Shown: positions 1 to 8,973, numbered from the stretch's first letter. The stretch: DNA of 64,000 bases from Pyxidicoccus parkwaysis (GCF_017301735.1 NZ_CP071090.1:3772001-3836000); one strand, 5' to 3'. Notes: a model not told the origin generated them from the letters alone. A program made the numbers and translations.

Positions 1-245
1 GCCCGCTCGTTGCACGCACTCACGCAGCTCGGCGTGTCGAAGTCCGTCTCGGTGTTCTGCGGCTTGTTGCTCGCGGGCCCCTCGGGGAACCGGTTGCTGG
101 CCCGCGTCGGCGACTGACACGTGTCGAGGCACGAGTTGTACTCGTTGCGGCACAGCTCCGACATGCCTGACGTATTCAGCGTGCCGCAGCCACCCAGCCC
201 ACCTGCCAGCACCACGATTGCGAGAGCGAATCTCATCTCCGCCAT
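1..245 (-). CDS. Cysteine-containing lipoprotein, 3' end outside window
   Basis: The visible 81 residues begin MAEMRFALAIVVLAGGLGGCGT, a short lipoprotein signal peptide with lipobox LGGC. The mature part has spaced cysteines (ELCRNEYNSC, DTCQ, SCVSACNE), so disulfides in the envelope are likely. The start lies 1 bp after the stop of the preceding FAH-family gene; a second ATG at 236 is possible but leaves a poorer signal peptide. The tight spacing makes it the third gene of the operon. No family is recognised and the product is truncated by the window edge. Confidence 0.7.
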   Translation of the reverse strand, partial: MAEMRFALAIVVLAGGLGGCGTLNTSGMSELCRNEYNSCLDTCQSPTRASNRFPEGPASNKPQNTETDFDTPSCVSACNER

Positions 246-246
246 C

Positions 247-1155
247 CTAGCCGATGACGAACCGGCGCCGGCCCAGCACACCACCATCCATCTCCACCAC
301 GTCGCCTGGCTTCAGCATGCGCGGGTTGCGAGCATGAGTCCGCAGCGCGGCGGACAGCCTCGCCATCGCTGGCAGCAGTGCGCCCACCTTCCGCTTCCAC
401 GGTGGCACCGTGAACGCCACTCCCGATGGCGTCCCCGTGAGCACCGCATCTCCCTTTTCCAGCAGACCTGACGACGTCGCCCTCGCCGCCTGGAGCAACA
501 ACTCACGCGGCGACAGGATGAGGTCCATCGTCCGGCCCTGCTGACGAAGCTCGCCATTCACCGTGAGCGTCAACGTCACGTCCAGGCACGCCGCCGCCTG
601 TGGCGTGTCCGGCACCCAGAGCAGCGGCCCCGCCACCATGAACCCCGGGAAGCTCTTCGCCGCGCACCAGAACGCCATCCGGTCCTGCCGGCCCTCACCC
701 AACACCTGCACCGAGCGCGCCGTCACGTCATTCGCCAGGAAGTATCCCACCGGAGGCGCGAAGCCGGGCCGCTCCAGGTCCGCGGCACGCGTGTCCTCCA
801 ACATCAGCAGGCCCAGCTCCACCTCGTAGTCCAGCAACGGAGGCAGTGAGGAGAACCGCGCCGAGAGCGATGCCACGAGCCGCGCATCCAGCCGCTCCAC
901 GGCCATCAGCAGCGACTCATGCGAAGGGCACTTCACCGTGTCGCCCTCGTGCAGCAGCGAGGCCGGGTCCTTGGTGAAGACAGCAGGGCCCTCCGCCTCG
1001 CCGCCCGTCTCGTTGATGTGCGCCGCGTACGTGAGCCCGAGCGCATGCACCTGCCGGGGCGCCAACTCCAGCGGGAGGAGCTTCCCCGGCGTCCGTTCCG
1101 GAGTCAGCGCACGCATGACCGCGGGCGTCGCCTGGGGCGTCTTGAACAACCTCAC
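247..1155 (-). CDS. Fumarylacetoacetate hydrolase (FAH) family protein
   Basis: A 302-residue protein of the FAH fold, which cleaves or decarboxylates beta-diketo or acylpyruvate-type acids with a bound Mg2+ or Mn2+. The visible signatures are LGLTYAAHINETG (about 40-51), the metal ligands in DYEVELG (E111, E113) and NDVTARS (D143), KSFPGF with the catalytic-loop lysine, GDAVLTGTPSGV and the C-terminal LKPGDVVEMDGG. GTG is the start: GGAGGG sits 3 bases upstream, and the codon overlaps the TGA of the preceding gene as GTGA. The substrate cannot be named from sequence. Its neighbours (a CrtC/AttH-like protein and a lipoprotein) do not point to a known aromatic-degradation pathway. Confidence 0.9.
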   Translation of the reverse strand: MRLFKTPQATPAVMRALTPERTPGKLLPLELAPRQVHALGLTYAAHINETGGEAEGPAVFTKDPASLLHEGDTVKCPSHESLLMAVERLDARLVASLSARFSSLPPLLDYEVELGLLMLEDTRAADLERPGFAPPVGYFLANDVTARSVQVLGEGRQDRMAFWCAAKSFPGFMVAGPLLWVPDTPQAAACLDVTLTLTVNGELRQQGRTMDLILSPRELLLQAARATSSGLLEKGDAVLTGTPSGVAFTVPPWKRKVGALLPAMARLSAALRTHARNPRMLKPGDVVEMDGGVLGRRRFVIG

Positions 1156-2219
1156 AGTCCCTCCACCGCGCCGCGAGCCGCCGGCTCCTCGAGGCTCGTC
1201 TCATCCCAGCCGATGTACCGCACGCCGGCCATCGGCTCGGGAGCATGGAACTCCAGCGCCCCCACCGCAGAGGTGAGCCGTCCCTCCTGACGCCACGCCC
1301 CGAAGGGATGCGAGCGGGTGAACAAGTCCACCTCGCACGTGGCCACGTCACTCTGCGCCACGTGGACGTCCCAGCCCGTCGGGTCCCGATACGCATACCC
1401 CGCGAGCGTGCGCGGGTCGCACCACGCACGGCCCTTCATGCGCGCCGTGGCGGACGTCGCCTCGAACAGCAATTCCCCCGCGCGAGGCACCTCCATCCGC
1501 GTGAAGAACAGCCCCGGCATCTCGTGGAACGCATGCGCCTTCCGAGCGGTGCGCAGGTAGATGGGCGTGAGGCGCGGACCGAAGCCCTCGCGCCGGGGCA
1601 GCACGGAGAGCGCTTCCAGCGACGCCTTCGGGTCCTCCTTGAAGACGGGCACGTACAGCCACGTCAGCTCCTCGATGCGCCGGTGTCCCCACAGGTGCTT
1701 CTGCAATCCCGGAGCACCGCGCACGTCGTACCGCCGGCCATCCACCGTGACGGTGCCCGTGAAGGCGACGTCGTCATACGCATGGGCCACGTGCGTCACC
1801 AGCGGCATCAGGTCCGTGCCCCTCGGCGCGCGGCGCACCGCCGAGGACGCCTCCGGCGTGAAGCGCAAATCCCAGTCAATGGCATGTCCACCCGAGGCCA
1901 CGCGCCCATGGCACCGCCCCGGTCCGAGCTCTGACTCACCGATGCGGATGCCGAAGCGCCCCGGCGTACCCGTGTTGAACTCGGAGATGGGATGCAGGGA
2001 CTTCAGCGCCACCGTGGGCGTGGGCGAGGCGCTGTCGAACGCCGCCGCCCATACCGTGGCCCGAGGCTCACCGGGCGCGCCCGGAGCAGGAGAGAAGAGC
2101 GTGTAGCGCAGCCACCACGCGCGCTCGCCGTTTGCGTCCAGGACCACCAGGAACCAGATTTCGAAGAACCCTGGCTGGCCCTTCCAGCGCGGCAGGTTGG
2201 CGCGCTCGCTCGAAGGCAT
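1152..2219 (-). CDS. CrtC/AttH-like lipocalin-fold protein (putative)
   Basis: A soluble protein of 355 residues with no signal peptide. It starts at the internal ATG (MPSSERAN), because AGGGGGG lies five bases upstream of it; the ATG 15 bases further up has no such site. The composition (many W, G and beta-prone stretches, a central QKHLWGHRR motif, DWDLRF-like strands) resembles the two-domain lipocalin proteins of the hydroxyneurosporene hydratase/AttH group. That assignment is by impression only. It is the first gene of an overlapping operon with the FAH-family enzyme and a lipoprotein. Function is unknown; a hydrophobic-ligand binding or hydratase role would fit the fold. Confidence 0.6.
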   Translation of the reverse strand: MPSSERANLPRWKGQPGFFEIWFLVVLDANGERAWWLRYTLFSPAPGAPGEPRATVWAAAFDSASPTPTVALKSLHPISEFNTGTPGRFGIRIGESELGPGRCHGRVASGGHAIDWDLRFTPEASSAVRRAPRGTDLMPLVTHVAHAYDDVAFTGTVTVDGRRYDVRGAPGLQKHLWGHRRIEELTWLYVPVFKEDPKASLEALSVLPRREGFGPRLTPIYLRTARKAHAFHEMPGLFFTRMEVPRAGELLFEATSATARMKGRAWCDPRTLAGYAYRDPTGWDVHVAQSDVATCEVDLFTRSHPFGAWRQEGRLTSAVGALEFHAPEPMAGVRYIGWDETSLEEPAARGAVEGL

Positions 2220-2298
2220 ATCGTCCCCCCTCATGGACGGCGACTGTGCCGTCAGGGAGGCAACGCTCGCAGAGGCGGGGACTTCCCGGCAAGCCGCC

Positions 2299-2853
2299 TC
2301 AGCGGCCCGGCTCGTTCCACATCACGCGGTAGGTGGCGCTCTCCGCGTCGAACGTGCTCACTTCCACCGTCGTCGCGGGTGCGCCCGCGGCGCGACCCAT
2401 GGCGAGCATGACCCCCTGCTTGAAGTAGCGCAGCGAGCCCGGCTCGTTGAGCCAGACCTCCGCCTCGTTGGGGCCGCGCTCGGTGATGCGCACCTCGGTG
2501 TAGTTGTTGCTCGTGCGAAAGCCGTGCTGTGCCTTCCAGAGCATCCGCCACGGCCCCAGCAGCTTCATCACCCCGAGCAGGGCGCGCCCCATCATCGTGT
2601 CGCGGTAGCCGTCAATCATCCGCTCGCCGAGCAGCCGCCACGCCACCTCCTCGGCCTCGTCCGGGTGCAGCGCCTTCGCCGTCAACGCCACGCAGCGAAT
2701 CCACGTCTCCAGCGGGTACGCGGGGAGCAGCGGCCGGTCCAGGTCCAGCCCCTCCATCCGGAGCTGCTCCTTGAGCAGCGGGGACACCCGTCCGGTGAGT
2801 CCCCGGACGAAGAGCCCCTCGACGATGGGCGGAAAGACGAGTCGCTCGGCCAT
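2299..2853 (-). CDS. DUF2378 / TIGR02265 family protein
   Basis: A 184-residue soluble protein matching the myxobacterial paralogous family TIGR02265. It shows the N-terminal VEGLFVRGL element, the central block around LLGERMIDGYRDTMMGRALL, and the C-terminal NYTEVRI...EVWLNEPG strand region followed by a ligand-binding-like sheet. The family is expanded in Myxococcales and has no firmly established biochemical role. The gene lies 79 bp upstream of the three-gene operon on the same strand, so co-transcription is possible but not shown. Confidence 0.85.
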   Translation of the reverse strand: MAERLVFPPIVEGLFVRGLTGRVSPLLKEQLRMEGLDLDRPLLPAYPLETWIRCVALTAKALHPDEAEEVAWRLLGERMIDGYRDTMMGRALLGVMKLLGPWRMLWKAQHGFRTSNNYTEVRITERGPNEAEVWLNEPGSLRYFKQGVMLAMGRAAGAPATTVEVSTFDAESATYRVMWNEPGR

Positions 2854-2945
2854 ATGCCGGGCATTCCATCTCCGGGCCCACCGGTCGGGTCAAGTGTCTC
2901 TGATGTGGCGCCGTGGGTACCGAACGGGGTGGGGCGCTGGAGGGC

Positions 2946-4394
2946 CTACCGGGACTGGGTAGGACAGCGTCCCTCGGGACGGAAGGGCACGGCCCACAGC
3001 CTGCGGACGTCCTGGTCATTCACGGCCGTGAAGAACACGTCCCAGCCCGAGCGCACGAAGCTCCGGGGCCACGCGTCGGACGCCCCGGACGCCACGTTGT
3101 CGAGCGGCAATGTCACCCTGGTGGTTCCATTGCTCACCCAGGCCTCCCGCCCGCGCCCGGAGGTCTGCGCGCTGAAGAAGAGGTTGCCCTGGTCCGCGGC
3201 CAGCTGCTCGGGGATGGAGCCCTCCGCGCCCGGCTCCAGGTCCGTGAGGATGCCCGTGCCTGGCTCGGTGCCGTCGCTCACCCATACCTCGCGCCCGCGA
3301 AGCCCGTCGTCCGCGGAGAAGTAGAGGTGCGACCCGAGCACGGTGAGCTCGGCGGGCAACGAGCCCTCTTCTCCGACGCGGATGTCCTTCACCCGCTTCG
3401 TGCCCTTGGCGGTGCCGTCGCTGCGCCACAGTTCCATATCCATGCCGTCCATGTCCGTGGAGGCCGCGAAGAGCAGCTTGCCACTCAGCGCGCGCATCTC
3501 ACCCGTGGAGGCGAAGTCCCCGACGAGCACCGGCGGTCCTCCGTCCGTCACCAGCAGGTGGACGTTGTGGCGGTGCATGTCACCCATGACGAAGAACACG
3601 CGGCGGCCCACGGCGGTGGGGCCTCCGAGGACGGCGCCCTCGCTCGACATGCGCATCAGCTCGACGGGCGCGGAGCCGGGCGTGAGCTTCATCACCACCG
3701 TGTAGAACACCTGCACCTGGGCGATGAAATAGAGCGAGCCGTCGCTGCTGCGCGTCAGCCGGTCCGGGTTGGTGCCCTCGGGGCCGGGGTCGATGTCCGC
3801 GACGAGCACCGTGCCAGTCGTGGTGCCGTCGCTCGTCCACAGCTCGCGGCCATGGGCCTCGTCGCCTGCGGCGAAGTAGAGCCGGCCGTCGGCCTCGAAG
3901 AACGAGCCGGGGAACGAGCCCGTCGGCCCGGGCCACAGGTCCAACACCATGTGCGTGCCGGCCTTCGTGCCGTCGCTCGTCCAGAGCTCCTCGCCGTGGT
4001 CCGCGTCCTCGGCGGAGAAGAAGACGCGCTCGCCCACGCGGATGAGCTGCGTGGGCGGCATGCCGGTGGGGCCGGGGGGGAAGTCCTTGATCTTGAACGT
4101 GCCTTCGCCCTGGGTGCCGCTGCTCACCCACAGGGACTGGCCGGACGTGTCGTCACCCACGAAGAAGAAGAGGTACCCGCCGGCATGCACCGGCTCGCGG
4201 CCCTCCATTTCCACGTCTGGGAGCGCGGGGCCGAGCGGGACGGGCGTCAAATCGCACAGCTCCCACGTGGCGGACGCCTGGGCGGAGACCCGGCGGGACT
4301 CCGCCTCGTCGCGAGGGGCGGGCCGGGCCGGGTCGGGCGAGGAGCAGCCGGCGAGTACCGCCAGCACCAGGGAGAGGGCACGCCAGCGTCGCAT
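2946..4394 (-). CDS. ELWxxDGT-repeat lipoprotein
   Basis: A 482-residue lipoprotein with signal peptide MRRWRALSLVLAVLAGC. The mature chain has at least six repeats of about 48-50 residues, each built on an (E/S)(L/V/A)WxS(D/N)GTxxGT core: SLWVSSGT, ELWTSDGT twice, ELWRSDGT, EVWVSDGT and EAWVSNGT. The YFSADD-type strands between them fit a beta-propeller, as inferred for the ELWxxDGT repeat family common in myxobacteria. The predicted site is the outer membrane or cell surface, with no catalytic residues seen. The AGGTCCTCG just before the ATG supports this start. Confidence 0.88.
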   Translation of the reverse strand: MRRWRALSLVLAVLAGCSSPDPARPAPRDEAESRRVSAQASATWELCDLTPVPLGPALPDVEMEGREPVHAGGYLFFFVGDDTSGQSLWVSSGTQGEGTFKIKDFPPGPTGMPPTQLIRVGERVFFSAEDADHGEELWTSDGTKAGTHMVLDLWPGPTGSFPGSFFEADGRLYFAAGDEAHGRELWTSDGTTTGTVLVADIDPGPEGTNPDRLTRSSDGSLYFIAQVQVFYTVVMKLTPGSAPVELMRMSSEGAVLGGPTAVGRRVFFVMGDMHRHNVHLLVTDGGPPVLVGDFASTGEMRALSGKLLFAASTDMDGMDMELWRSDGTAKGTKRVKDIRVGEEGSLPAELTVLGSHLYFSADDGLRGREVWVSDGTEPGTGILTDLEPGAEGSIPEQLAADQGNLFFSAQTSGRGREAWVSNGTTRVTLPLDNVASGASDAWPRSFVRSGWDVFFTAVNDQDVRRLWAVPFRPEGRCPTQSR

Positions 4395-4608
4395 CGAGGA
4401 CCTCGACAGGAAGGGTGGACGAACTGGCGGAATCTGGCCGCCTCCGGGCCCGCGCCTACCCGTGCGGAGGGCGGGTGTGAGTCACCGGCGCGCGACACTC
4501 GTGGCATCCGGAAATGACACTTCCTCGGACGCGGGGACCGATTGGCCCGCGCCAGACGCCACCCAAGTTTGCGGCCCCTGTCATGGGCAGCATCGCCTGG
4601 AGGCCGCA

Positions 4609-6024
4609 ATGTCCTGGAGTCCTCTCTTGCCCCGGCCACGAGGACTCGTGGCACTCCTCATGGGAGCCCTCGTGCTGGCCGGCCCGGCGCGAGCCGCGCC
4701 ATCGGACGTCGGCACCTGGTCCAGTGTGATGACCTGGCCCATCTCCGCCACGCACACGCACCTGCAGCCGGACGGGAAGGTGATGTTCTTCGGCGAGTTC
4801 GACGAGGGGGCGGACCCGCCCCGGCGGTGGGACCCCGTCACCAACTCGGTCACCTCGCTGCCGCGTCCCGGGTACAACATCTTCTGCTCGGGGCACTCGT
4901 ACCTCGCGGATGGCCGGCTGCTCGTCACGGGCGGGCACATCGCGAGCCACATCGGGCTGGCGGACGCGAGCCTCTTCAACCCGTTCACGTCGTCGTGGGC
5001 GCGGCTGCCTGACATGAACGAGGGGCGCTGGTACCCGACGAACACGACGCTGCCGAACGGGGACGTCATGGTGCTCTCGGGCGAGGTCAACGGCTCGGGC
5101 GACATCGACACGCTGCCCCAGCGCTTCCTGGCCAGCACCCAGACGTGGCGGAACATGACGGGGGCTGTGCTGAAGCTGCCGTACTACCCGCGCATGTTCG
5201 TGGCTCCGGACGGGCGGCTCTTCTACGCGGGGCCGCAGCGCCAGTCCCGGTGGATGAGCACGTCGGGGACGGGCTCGTGGTCCACGGGGCCGTCCAGCAG
5301 CTTCGGCTCGCGGACGTACGGGCCCGCGGTCATCCTGGACGGGCGCGTGTTCATCATCGGCGGGGGAGACCCGCCGACGCCCACGGTGGAGACCATCGAC
5401 CTGAATGCGTCCTCGCCGTCGTGGAGGTACGTGGCGTCGATGTCCGTGGCGCGGCGGCAGCACAACGCGACGATTCTGCCGGATGGCCGCGTGCTGGTGA
5501 CGGGCGGGAGCCGGGGCAGTGGCTTCGACAACTCGGGCTCGCCTGTGCTGTACGCGGAGCTGTACGACCCGGCCACGAACCGGTGGACGCGGCTGGCGAG
5601 CAACACGGAGTACCGGGGCTACCACTCGACGGCCGTGCTGCTTCCAGACGGGCGCGTGCTGAGCGCGGGCGGCCGCAACAAGCACACGGCGGAGGTCTTC
5701 TCACCGCCCTATCTCTACAAGGGCGCGAGGCCGGCGGTGAGCTCCGTGCCGGGCACGGTGGCGCCCGGGACGTCCTTCACGGTGTCGACGCCGGACGCGG
5801 GGCGGATTACCCGCGTGTCGCTCATCGCCATCGCGTCGGTGACACACGCGTTCGACCAGAACCAGCGGCTCGTGACGCTGGGCTTCACGCGAGGCTCGGG
5901 GAGCCTGACGGTGACGGCACCAGCGAACAACAACGTGGCGCCGCCGGGCTACTACCAGCTCTTCCTGGTGAACGACGCGGGCGTCTCCTCCGTGGGGAAG
6001 ATGGTGCGCATCACCGCGCCGTGA
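4609..6024 (+). CDS. Exported copper radical oxidase (galactose/glyoxal oxidase-like, AA5)
   Basis: A 471-residue secreted protein with signal peptide up to about residue 30 (LAGPARAA). It has kelch-type repeats (DGRLLVTGG, NGDVMVLSG, DGRVFIIGG, DGRVLVTGG, DGRVLSAGG) and a C-terminal Ig-like DUF1929 domain from about 375. All copper-radical ligands of galactose oxidase have counterparts: Cys93 in FCSG and Tyr142 in RWYPT (the thioether pair), Tyr338-His339 in GYHST, and His413 in VTHAFD. Members oxidise primary alcohols or aldehydes to make H2O2; the substrate here is unknown. ATG at 4609 has GGAGG five bases upstream, although the frame is open far upstream. It is transcribed alone. Confidence 0.9.
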   Translation: MSWSPLLPRPRGLVALLMGALVLAGPARAAPSDVGTWSSVMTWPISATHTHLQPDGKVMFFGEFDEGADPPRRWDPVTNSVTSLPRPGYNIFCSGHSYLADGRLLVTGGHIASHIGLADASLFNPFTSSWARLPDMNEGRWYPTNTTLPNGDVMVLSGEVNGSGDIDTLPQRFLASTQTWRNMTGAVLKLPYYPRMFVAPDGRLFYAGPQRQSRWMSTSGTGSWSTGPSSSFGSRTYGPAVILDGRVFIIGGGDPPTPTVETIDLNASSPSWRYVASMSVARRQHNATILPDGRVLVTGGSRGSGFDNSGSPVLYAELYDPATNRWTRLASNTEYRGYHSTAVLLPDGRVLSAGGRNKHTAEVFSPPYLYKGARPAVSSVPGTVAPGTSFTVSTPDAGRITRVSLIAIASVTHAFDQNQRLVTLGFTRGSGSLTVTAPANNNVAPPGYYQLFLVNDAGVSSVGKMVRITAP

Positions 6025-6041
6025 GGGCAGGGCGGTTCCCC

Positions 6042-6064
6042 CCGCGCCGGCTTGCCTGGCGCGG
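6042..6064. terminator. Hairpin between convergent genes
   Basis: CCGCGCC (6042-6048) pairs with GGCGCGG (6058-6064) around a 9-base loop, in the 48-bp gap between the oxidase stop and the convergent MarR-GNAT stop. There is no T-run, so this is a candidate bidirectional terminator only. Confidence 0.4.
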
Positions 6065-6072
6065 CGCCGAGT

Positions 6073-6996
6073 CTACAGCTTCAGCTCCCACGTTTCTCCG
6101 ACGAGGCCCTCTCCGAAGCTCTGATGCGGCTCGGAGTGGACGAGGACGAAGCCGGCCTGCTCGTAGATGCGGCGGGCCGCGTGGAGCACGTCGTTGGTCC
6201 ACAGGCGCACCTTGCGGTATCCGGCCTCGCGGGCGAAGCGCACACACTCCTCCACCAGCCGTTTGCCAATGCCGAGCCCGCGCGCGGACGGCTCCACGAG
6301 CAACAGGCGCAGCTTTGCCACCGTCTTCGTGTCCTTCACCAGGAACACCGAGCCGACATTCTCTCCGTCCCGCTCGGCAATCCAGCAGCGCTCCCGTGCC
6401 GGCTCATACTCCTGGATGAACTTCGCGGCGATGCTGGCCACCAGCGCTTCGAAGCGCTCGTCCCAGCCGTACTCCTGTGCGTACAGCACGCCGTGGCGGT
6501 GGATGACCCAGCCCATGTCGCCCGGCCGGTGCTGTCGCAGGAGGTAGGGCGCCTTCTCCACCTCACGCCCGCCGCCGAGCAGCTCCTCGATGGTCTGCAT
6601 CGACTCCAGCAGGCGCCGCTGCCCGGCAGGGGACAGGCCGGCCAGCAGCGTGCCCACCTCCTTGCTCGATCGCGTGTTGAGCTTCGCGAAGGCGTCCCTG
6701 CCGCGCCTGGTGAGCCGCAGGATGCTCTGCCGGCCGTCGGACTCCGAGCGCTCCCGCGTGACGAACCCGCGCGTGCCGAAGGCCCGCAGCACGCGGCTGA
6801 GGTAGCCCGGATCCAACCCCAGGTCCCGGCTCAGCTCGGCCGCGGTGGGGGCCTCCCGGTTCGCGAGCTCGTACATCACCCGCACCTCGGTGAGGGAGAA
6901 GTCGCTCTCCAGGTGCCCCTCAGGCAGGACGCCAATCCTGTGCGTGTAGAAGCGGTTGAAGTGTCTCACCGCCGCGATGTTCCGGGCCTCGGTCAT
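6073..6996 (-). CDS. MarR-type regulator fused to GNAT acetyltransferase
   Basis: A 307-residue two-domain protein. The N-terminal half (about 1-145) is a MarR winged helix with the recognition region AAELSRDLGLDPGYLSRVLRAF and the wing RSESDGRQSILRLTRRG. The C-terminal half is a GNAT fold with acetyl-CoA loop ARGLGIGKRLVEECVRFAREAGY and the late motif AARRIYEQAGF. Such fusions are known in bacteria; the acetyl acceptor is unknown. The start is placed at 6996 (MTEARNIAA), because more upstream ATG codons would fall inside the two palindromes at 7017-7055. Those are likely autoregulatory operators. Confidence 0.88.
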   Translation of the reverse strand: MTEARNIAAVRHFNRFYTHRIGVLPEGHLESDFSLTEVRVMYELANREAPTAAELSRDLGLDPGYLSRVLRAFGTRGFVTRERSESDGRQSILRLTRRGRDAFAKLNTRSSKEVGTLLAGLSPAGQRRLLESMQTIEELLGGGREVEKAPYLLRQHRPGDMGWVIHRHGVLYAQEYGWDERFEALVASIAAKFIQEYEPARERCWIAERDGENVGSVFLVKDTKTVAKLRLLLVEPSARGLGIGKRLVEECVRFAREAGYRKVRLWTNDVLHAARRIYEQAGFVLVHSEPHQSFGEGLVGETWELKL

Positions 6997-7016
6997 ATCC
7001 GTGCTCCCTGGTGGAT

Positions 7017-7055
7017 TCGTTGCCATTGTCAACGAATTGGTTGCCTGAGGCAACC
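7017..7055. promoter_or_regulatory. Two adjacent palindromes upstream of the MarR-GNAT gene
   Basis: TCGTTG (7017-7022) and CAACGA (7030-7035) form a perfect 6-bp inverted repeat with a 7-bp spacer. GGTTGCC (7039-7045) and GGCAACC (7049-7055) form a perfect 7-bp inverted repeat with a 3-bp spacer. They lie 21-59 bp upstream of the regulator start. Length and symmetry fit MarR-dimer operators; binding is inferred. Confidence 0.6.
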
Positions 7056-7105
7056 ATCTGCCGGGACGGGCGCCGTTCGCGGGCGACGCTCGCCTGCCGG
7101 AGACC

Positions 7106-8101
7106 TCAGCTCGCGGGCTGCACCTCGCGGCTCGCGTACCGCTCCGCCAGCACCGAGCAGACGATCAACTGGAGCTGGTGGTAGAACATCAGCGGCAGGA
7201 CGATGAGCCCCAGCAGCGGGTGCGCACCGAAGATGAGCCGGGCCATGGGCACCCCGGAGGCCAGCGTCTTCTTCGAGCCGCAGAACACCGCGGCAATCTC
7301 GTCCTCCTTCACGAACCCGAGCCACCGCGTCACCGTGGTGCTCAGCGTCAGCACCAGCGCGAGGAGCAGCGCCGCCCCGCCGAACGTCATCGCCACCAGG
7401 CTGCCGCCGTAGTCGGTGAAGAGCCCCGACTTCACCGAGTCACAGAACGACGCGTAGACCAGCACCAGGATGAACACCCGGTCGAACAGGTTGGTGTACT
7501 TCCGGTAGCGCGAGAACCAGCCCCCCAGCACTGGCCGGAGCACCTGGCCGATGACCAGCGGCAGGAGCAGCAACCCCGCCAGCTTGAGGATGGCGTCACC
7601 CAGCGACAGCGACTGCCCCGTTGTCTTCGCGAGCAGGCTGACGATGAGCGGCGTGAGCACGACACCGAGCAGGCTGGACAGGCTCGCGTTGAAGATGGCC
7701 GCCGCCACGTTGCCCCGGGCCAGTCCCGTCATCGCCACGGAGGAGGAGATGGTGGACGGCACCGCGCACAGGTACAGGAAGCCCAGCGACAGGCCGGACG
7801 GGAGCCAGCGGCCCAGGAGCGAGTCGAGCAGCAGCCACAGCAGGGGGAACACGCCGAAGGTGAAGGACTGCACCACGAGGTGCAGGCGCCACTTCATGAA
7901 ACCGGCCTTCAGGTTCGCCAGCGGCAGCCCGAGCCCGTACAGGAGGAACACGAGGAAGATGCCGACGTTGGCGACGACGTCCGCATGCAGCGTCCCGCCG
8001 GTGCGGCCGAAGTCGGGGAACAGGGCGGCCAGCACGACGGCGGTGACCATCCCCACCAGGAACCAATCCCGCACGAGCCGTTTCACGATGCGAAGGGGCA
8101 T
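7106..8101 (-). CDS. Bile acid:sodium symporter-like transporter (SBF/YfeH type)
   Basis: A 331-residue polytopic membrane protein with about ten hydrophobic segments and no signal peptide. Family features include an N-terminal WFLVGMVTAVVLAALFPDFG segment, FLVFLLYGLGLPL, LCAVPSTISSSVAMT with the small-residue-rich crossover region, NASLSSLLGVVLTPL, and FCGSKKTLASGVP near the C-terminus. This matches the YfeH/SLC10A7-like branch of the BASS superfamily; the transported solute is unknown. The start at 8101 has GGAG eight bases upstream and removes a non-hydrophobic 26-residue extension. It is followed on the same strand by the MarR-GNAT gene. Confidence 0.88.
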   Translation of the reverse strand: MPLRIVKRLVRDWFLVGMVTAVVLAALFPDFGRTGGTLHADVVANVGIFLVFLLYGLGLPLANLKAGFMKWRLHLVVQSFTFGVFPLLWLLLDSLLGRWLPSGLSLGFLYLCAVPSTISSSVAMTGLARGNVAAAIFNASLSSLLGVVLTPLIVSLLAKTTGQSLSLGDAILKLAGLLLLPLVIGQVLRPVLGGWFSRYRKYTNLFDRVFILVLVYASFCDSVKSGLFTDYGGSLVAMTFGGAALLLALVLTLSTTVTRWLGFVKEDEIAAVFCGSKKTLASGVPMARLIFGAHPLLGLIVLPLMFYHQLQLIVCSVLAERYASREVQPAS

Positions 8102-8267
8102 GTCAGGGGCTCCATACTCCGTGCGGCACCGGACCTCCACCACCGGCACATGTGTGGCGCGTGTCCGTCGTGCCACCATCGGGCGCCTCGGTGACCGTGG
8201 CTCACCCTGACGCCCACCGCCGGCTCACGGGAGGCACTTGCCGGGCGTGCTACTGTCCGTCGCCGCC

Positions 8268-8939
8268 ATGACCGTGACTCTCCAGGAATTGGGCCCGGAG
8301 CTGCTCGACCAGGTGGGCCCGATGTGCGCCCGCGCCTTCGACGACTATCCCTTCCTCGCGGAGCTGTTCCCCGGGGACTCGGAGCGGCGCGGGAAGGTGT
8401 CCTCGCGCTTCTACCTGGCGACCGTCATCGACTGCCTGGAGTACGGCACCGTGCATGCGCTGGTGGAGGAGGGGCGGCTCGTCGGCGTCGCGGCCTGGCT
8501 GCGTCCGGGGGCCTTCCCTCAGTCACTGCGGCGTCAGGCGGGATTCCTTCCGACGGTGTGGGCGGGCCTGCGCCACTTTCCCGGACGGGCGAGGCTGGCG
8601 CTTCAGGCGCTCGCGCGGCTCGAGCGCTACCACCCGCATACGCCTCCGCACTGGTACCTCGCGGTCATCGCCGTCGACCCGTCGATGCAGGGCCGTGGCC
8701 TGGGCGTGCGGTTGATGAAGCGCGGGCTGGAGATGGCGGCGGAGAAGGGCGACCCGTGCTTCCTGGAGACGGCGAAGGAGTCGAATCGGGAGTGGTATCG
8801 CGGCTTCGGCTTCGAGACCCAGCGCATCGAGCCGTGCTTCGACGGCGGCCCGCCGCAGTGGTTCATGTGGCGGCCTCCGGAGGCCGCGCAGGTTGGCACT
8901 GCGTCACCTGCGCGGGAGCACGGAGCGCGGGCGCCGTAA
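8268..8939 (+). CDS. GNAT family N-acetyltransferase
   Basis: A 223-residue cytoplasmic acetyltransferase. The acetyl-CoA binding motif A is clear (AVDPSMQGRGLGVRLMKRGLEMA) and is followed by the typical TAKESNREWYRGFGFE strand-helix region. The N-terminal half holds a helical substrate-binding region, as in the small GNAT group with PHTPPHWYLAVIAV before motif A. The start at 8268 gives the usual family N-terminus (MTVTLQELGPE). The acceptor is unknown, and it converges on the membrane protein gene at 9007. Confidence 0.85.
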   Translation: MTVTLQELGPELLDQVGPMCARAFDDYPFLAELFPGDSERRGKVSSRFYLATVIDCLEYGTVHALVEEGRLVGVAAWLRPGAFPQSLRRQAGFLPTVWAGLRHFPGRARLALQALARLERYHPHTPPHWYLAVIAVDPSMQGRGLGVRLMKRGLEMAAEKGDPCFLETAKESNREWYRGFGFETQRIEPCFDGGPPQWFMWRPPEAAQVGTASPAREHGARAP

Positions 8940-8973
8940 CGGCTCGGCCCTCGCAGTCGCATGGTGCGTGCCC

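Noticed and set aside
3949-4608. Upstream extension of the copper oxidase frame
   Set aside because: The frame stays open by GC bias, but the signal peptide and GGAGG place the start at 4609; the extension lies over the opposite-strand ELWxxDGT gene.
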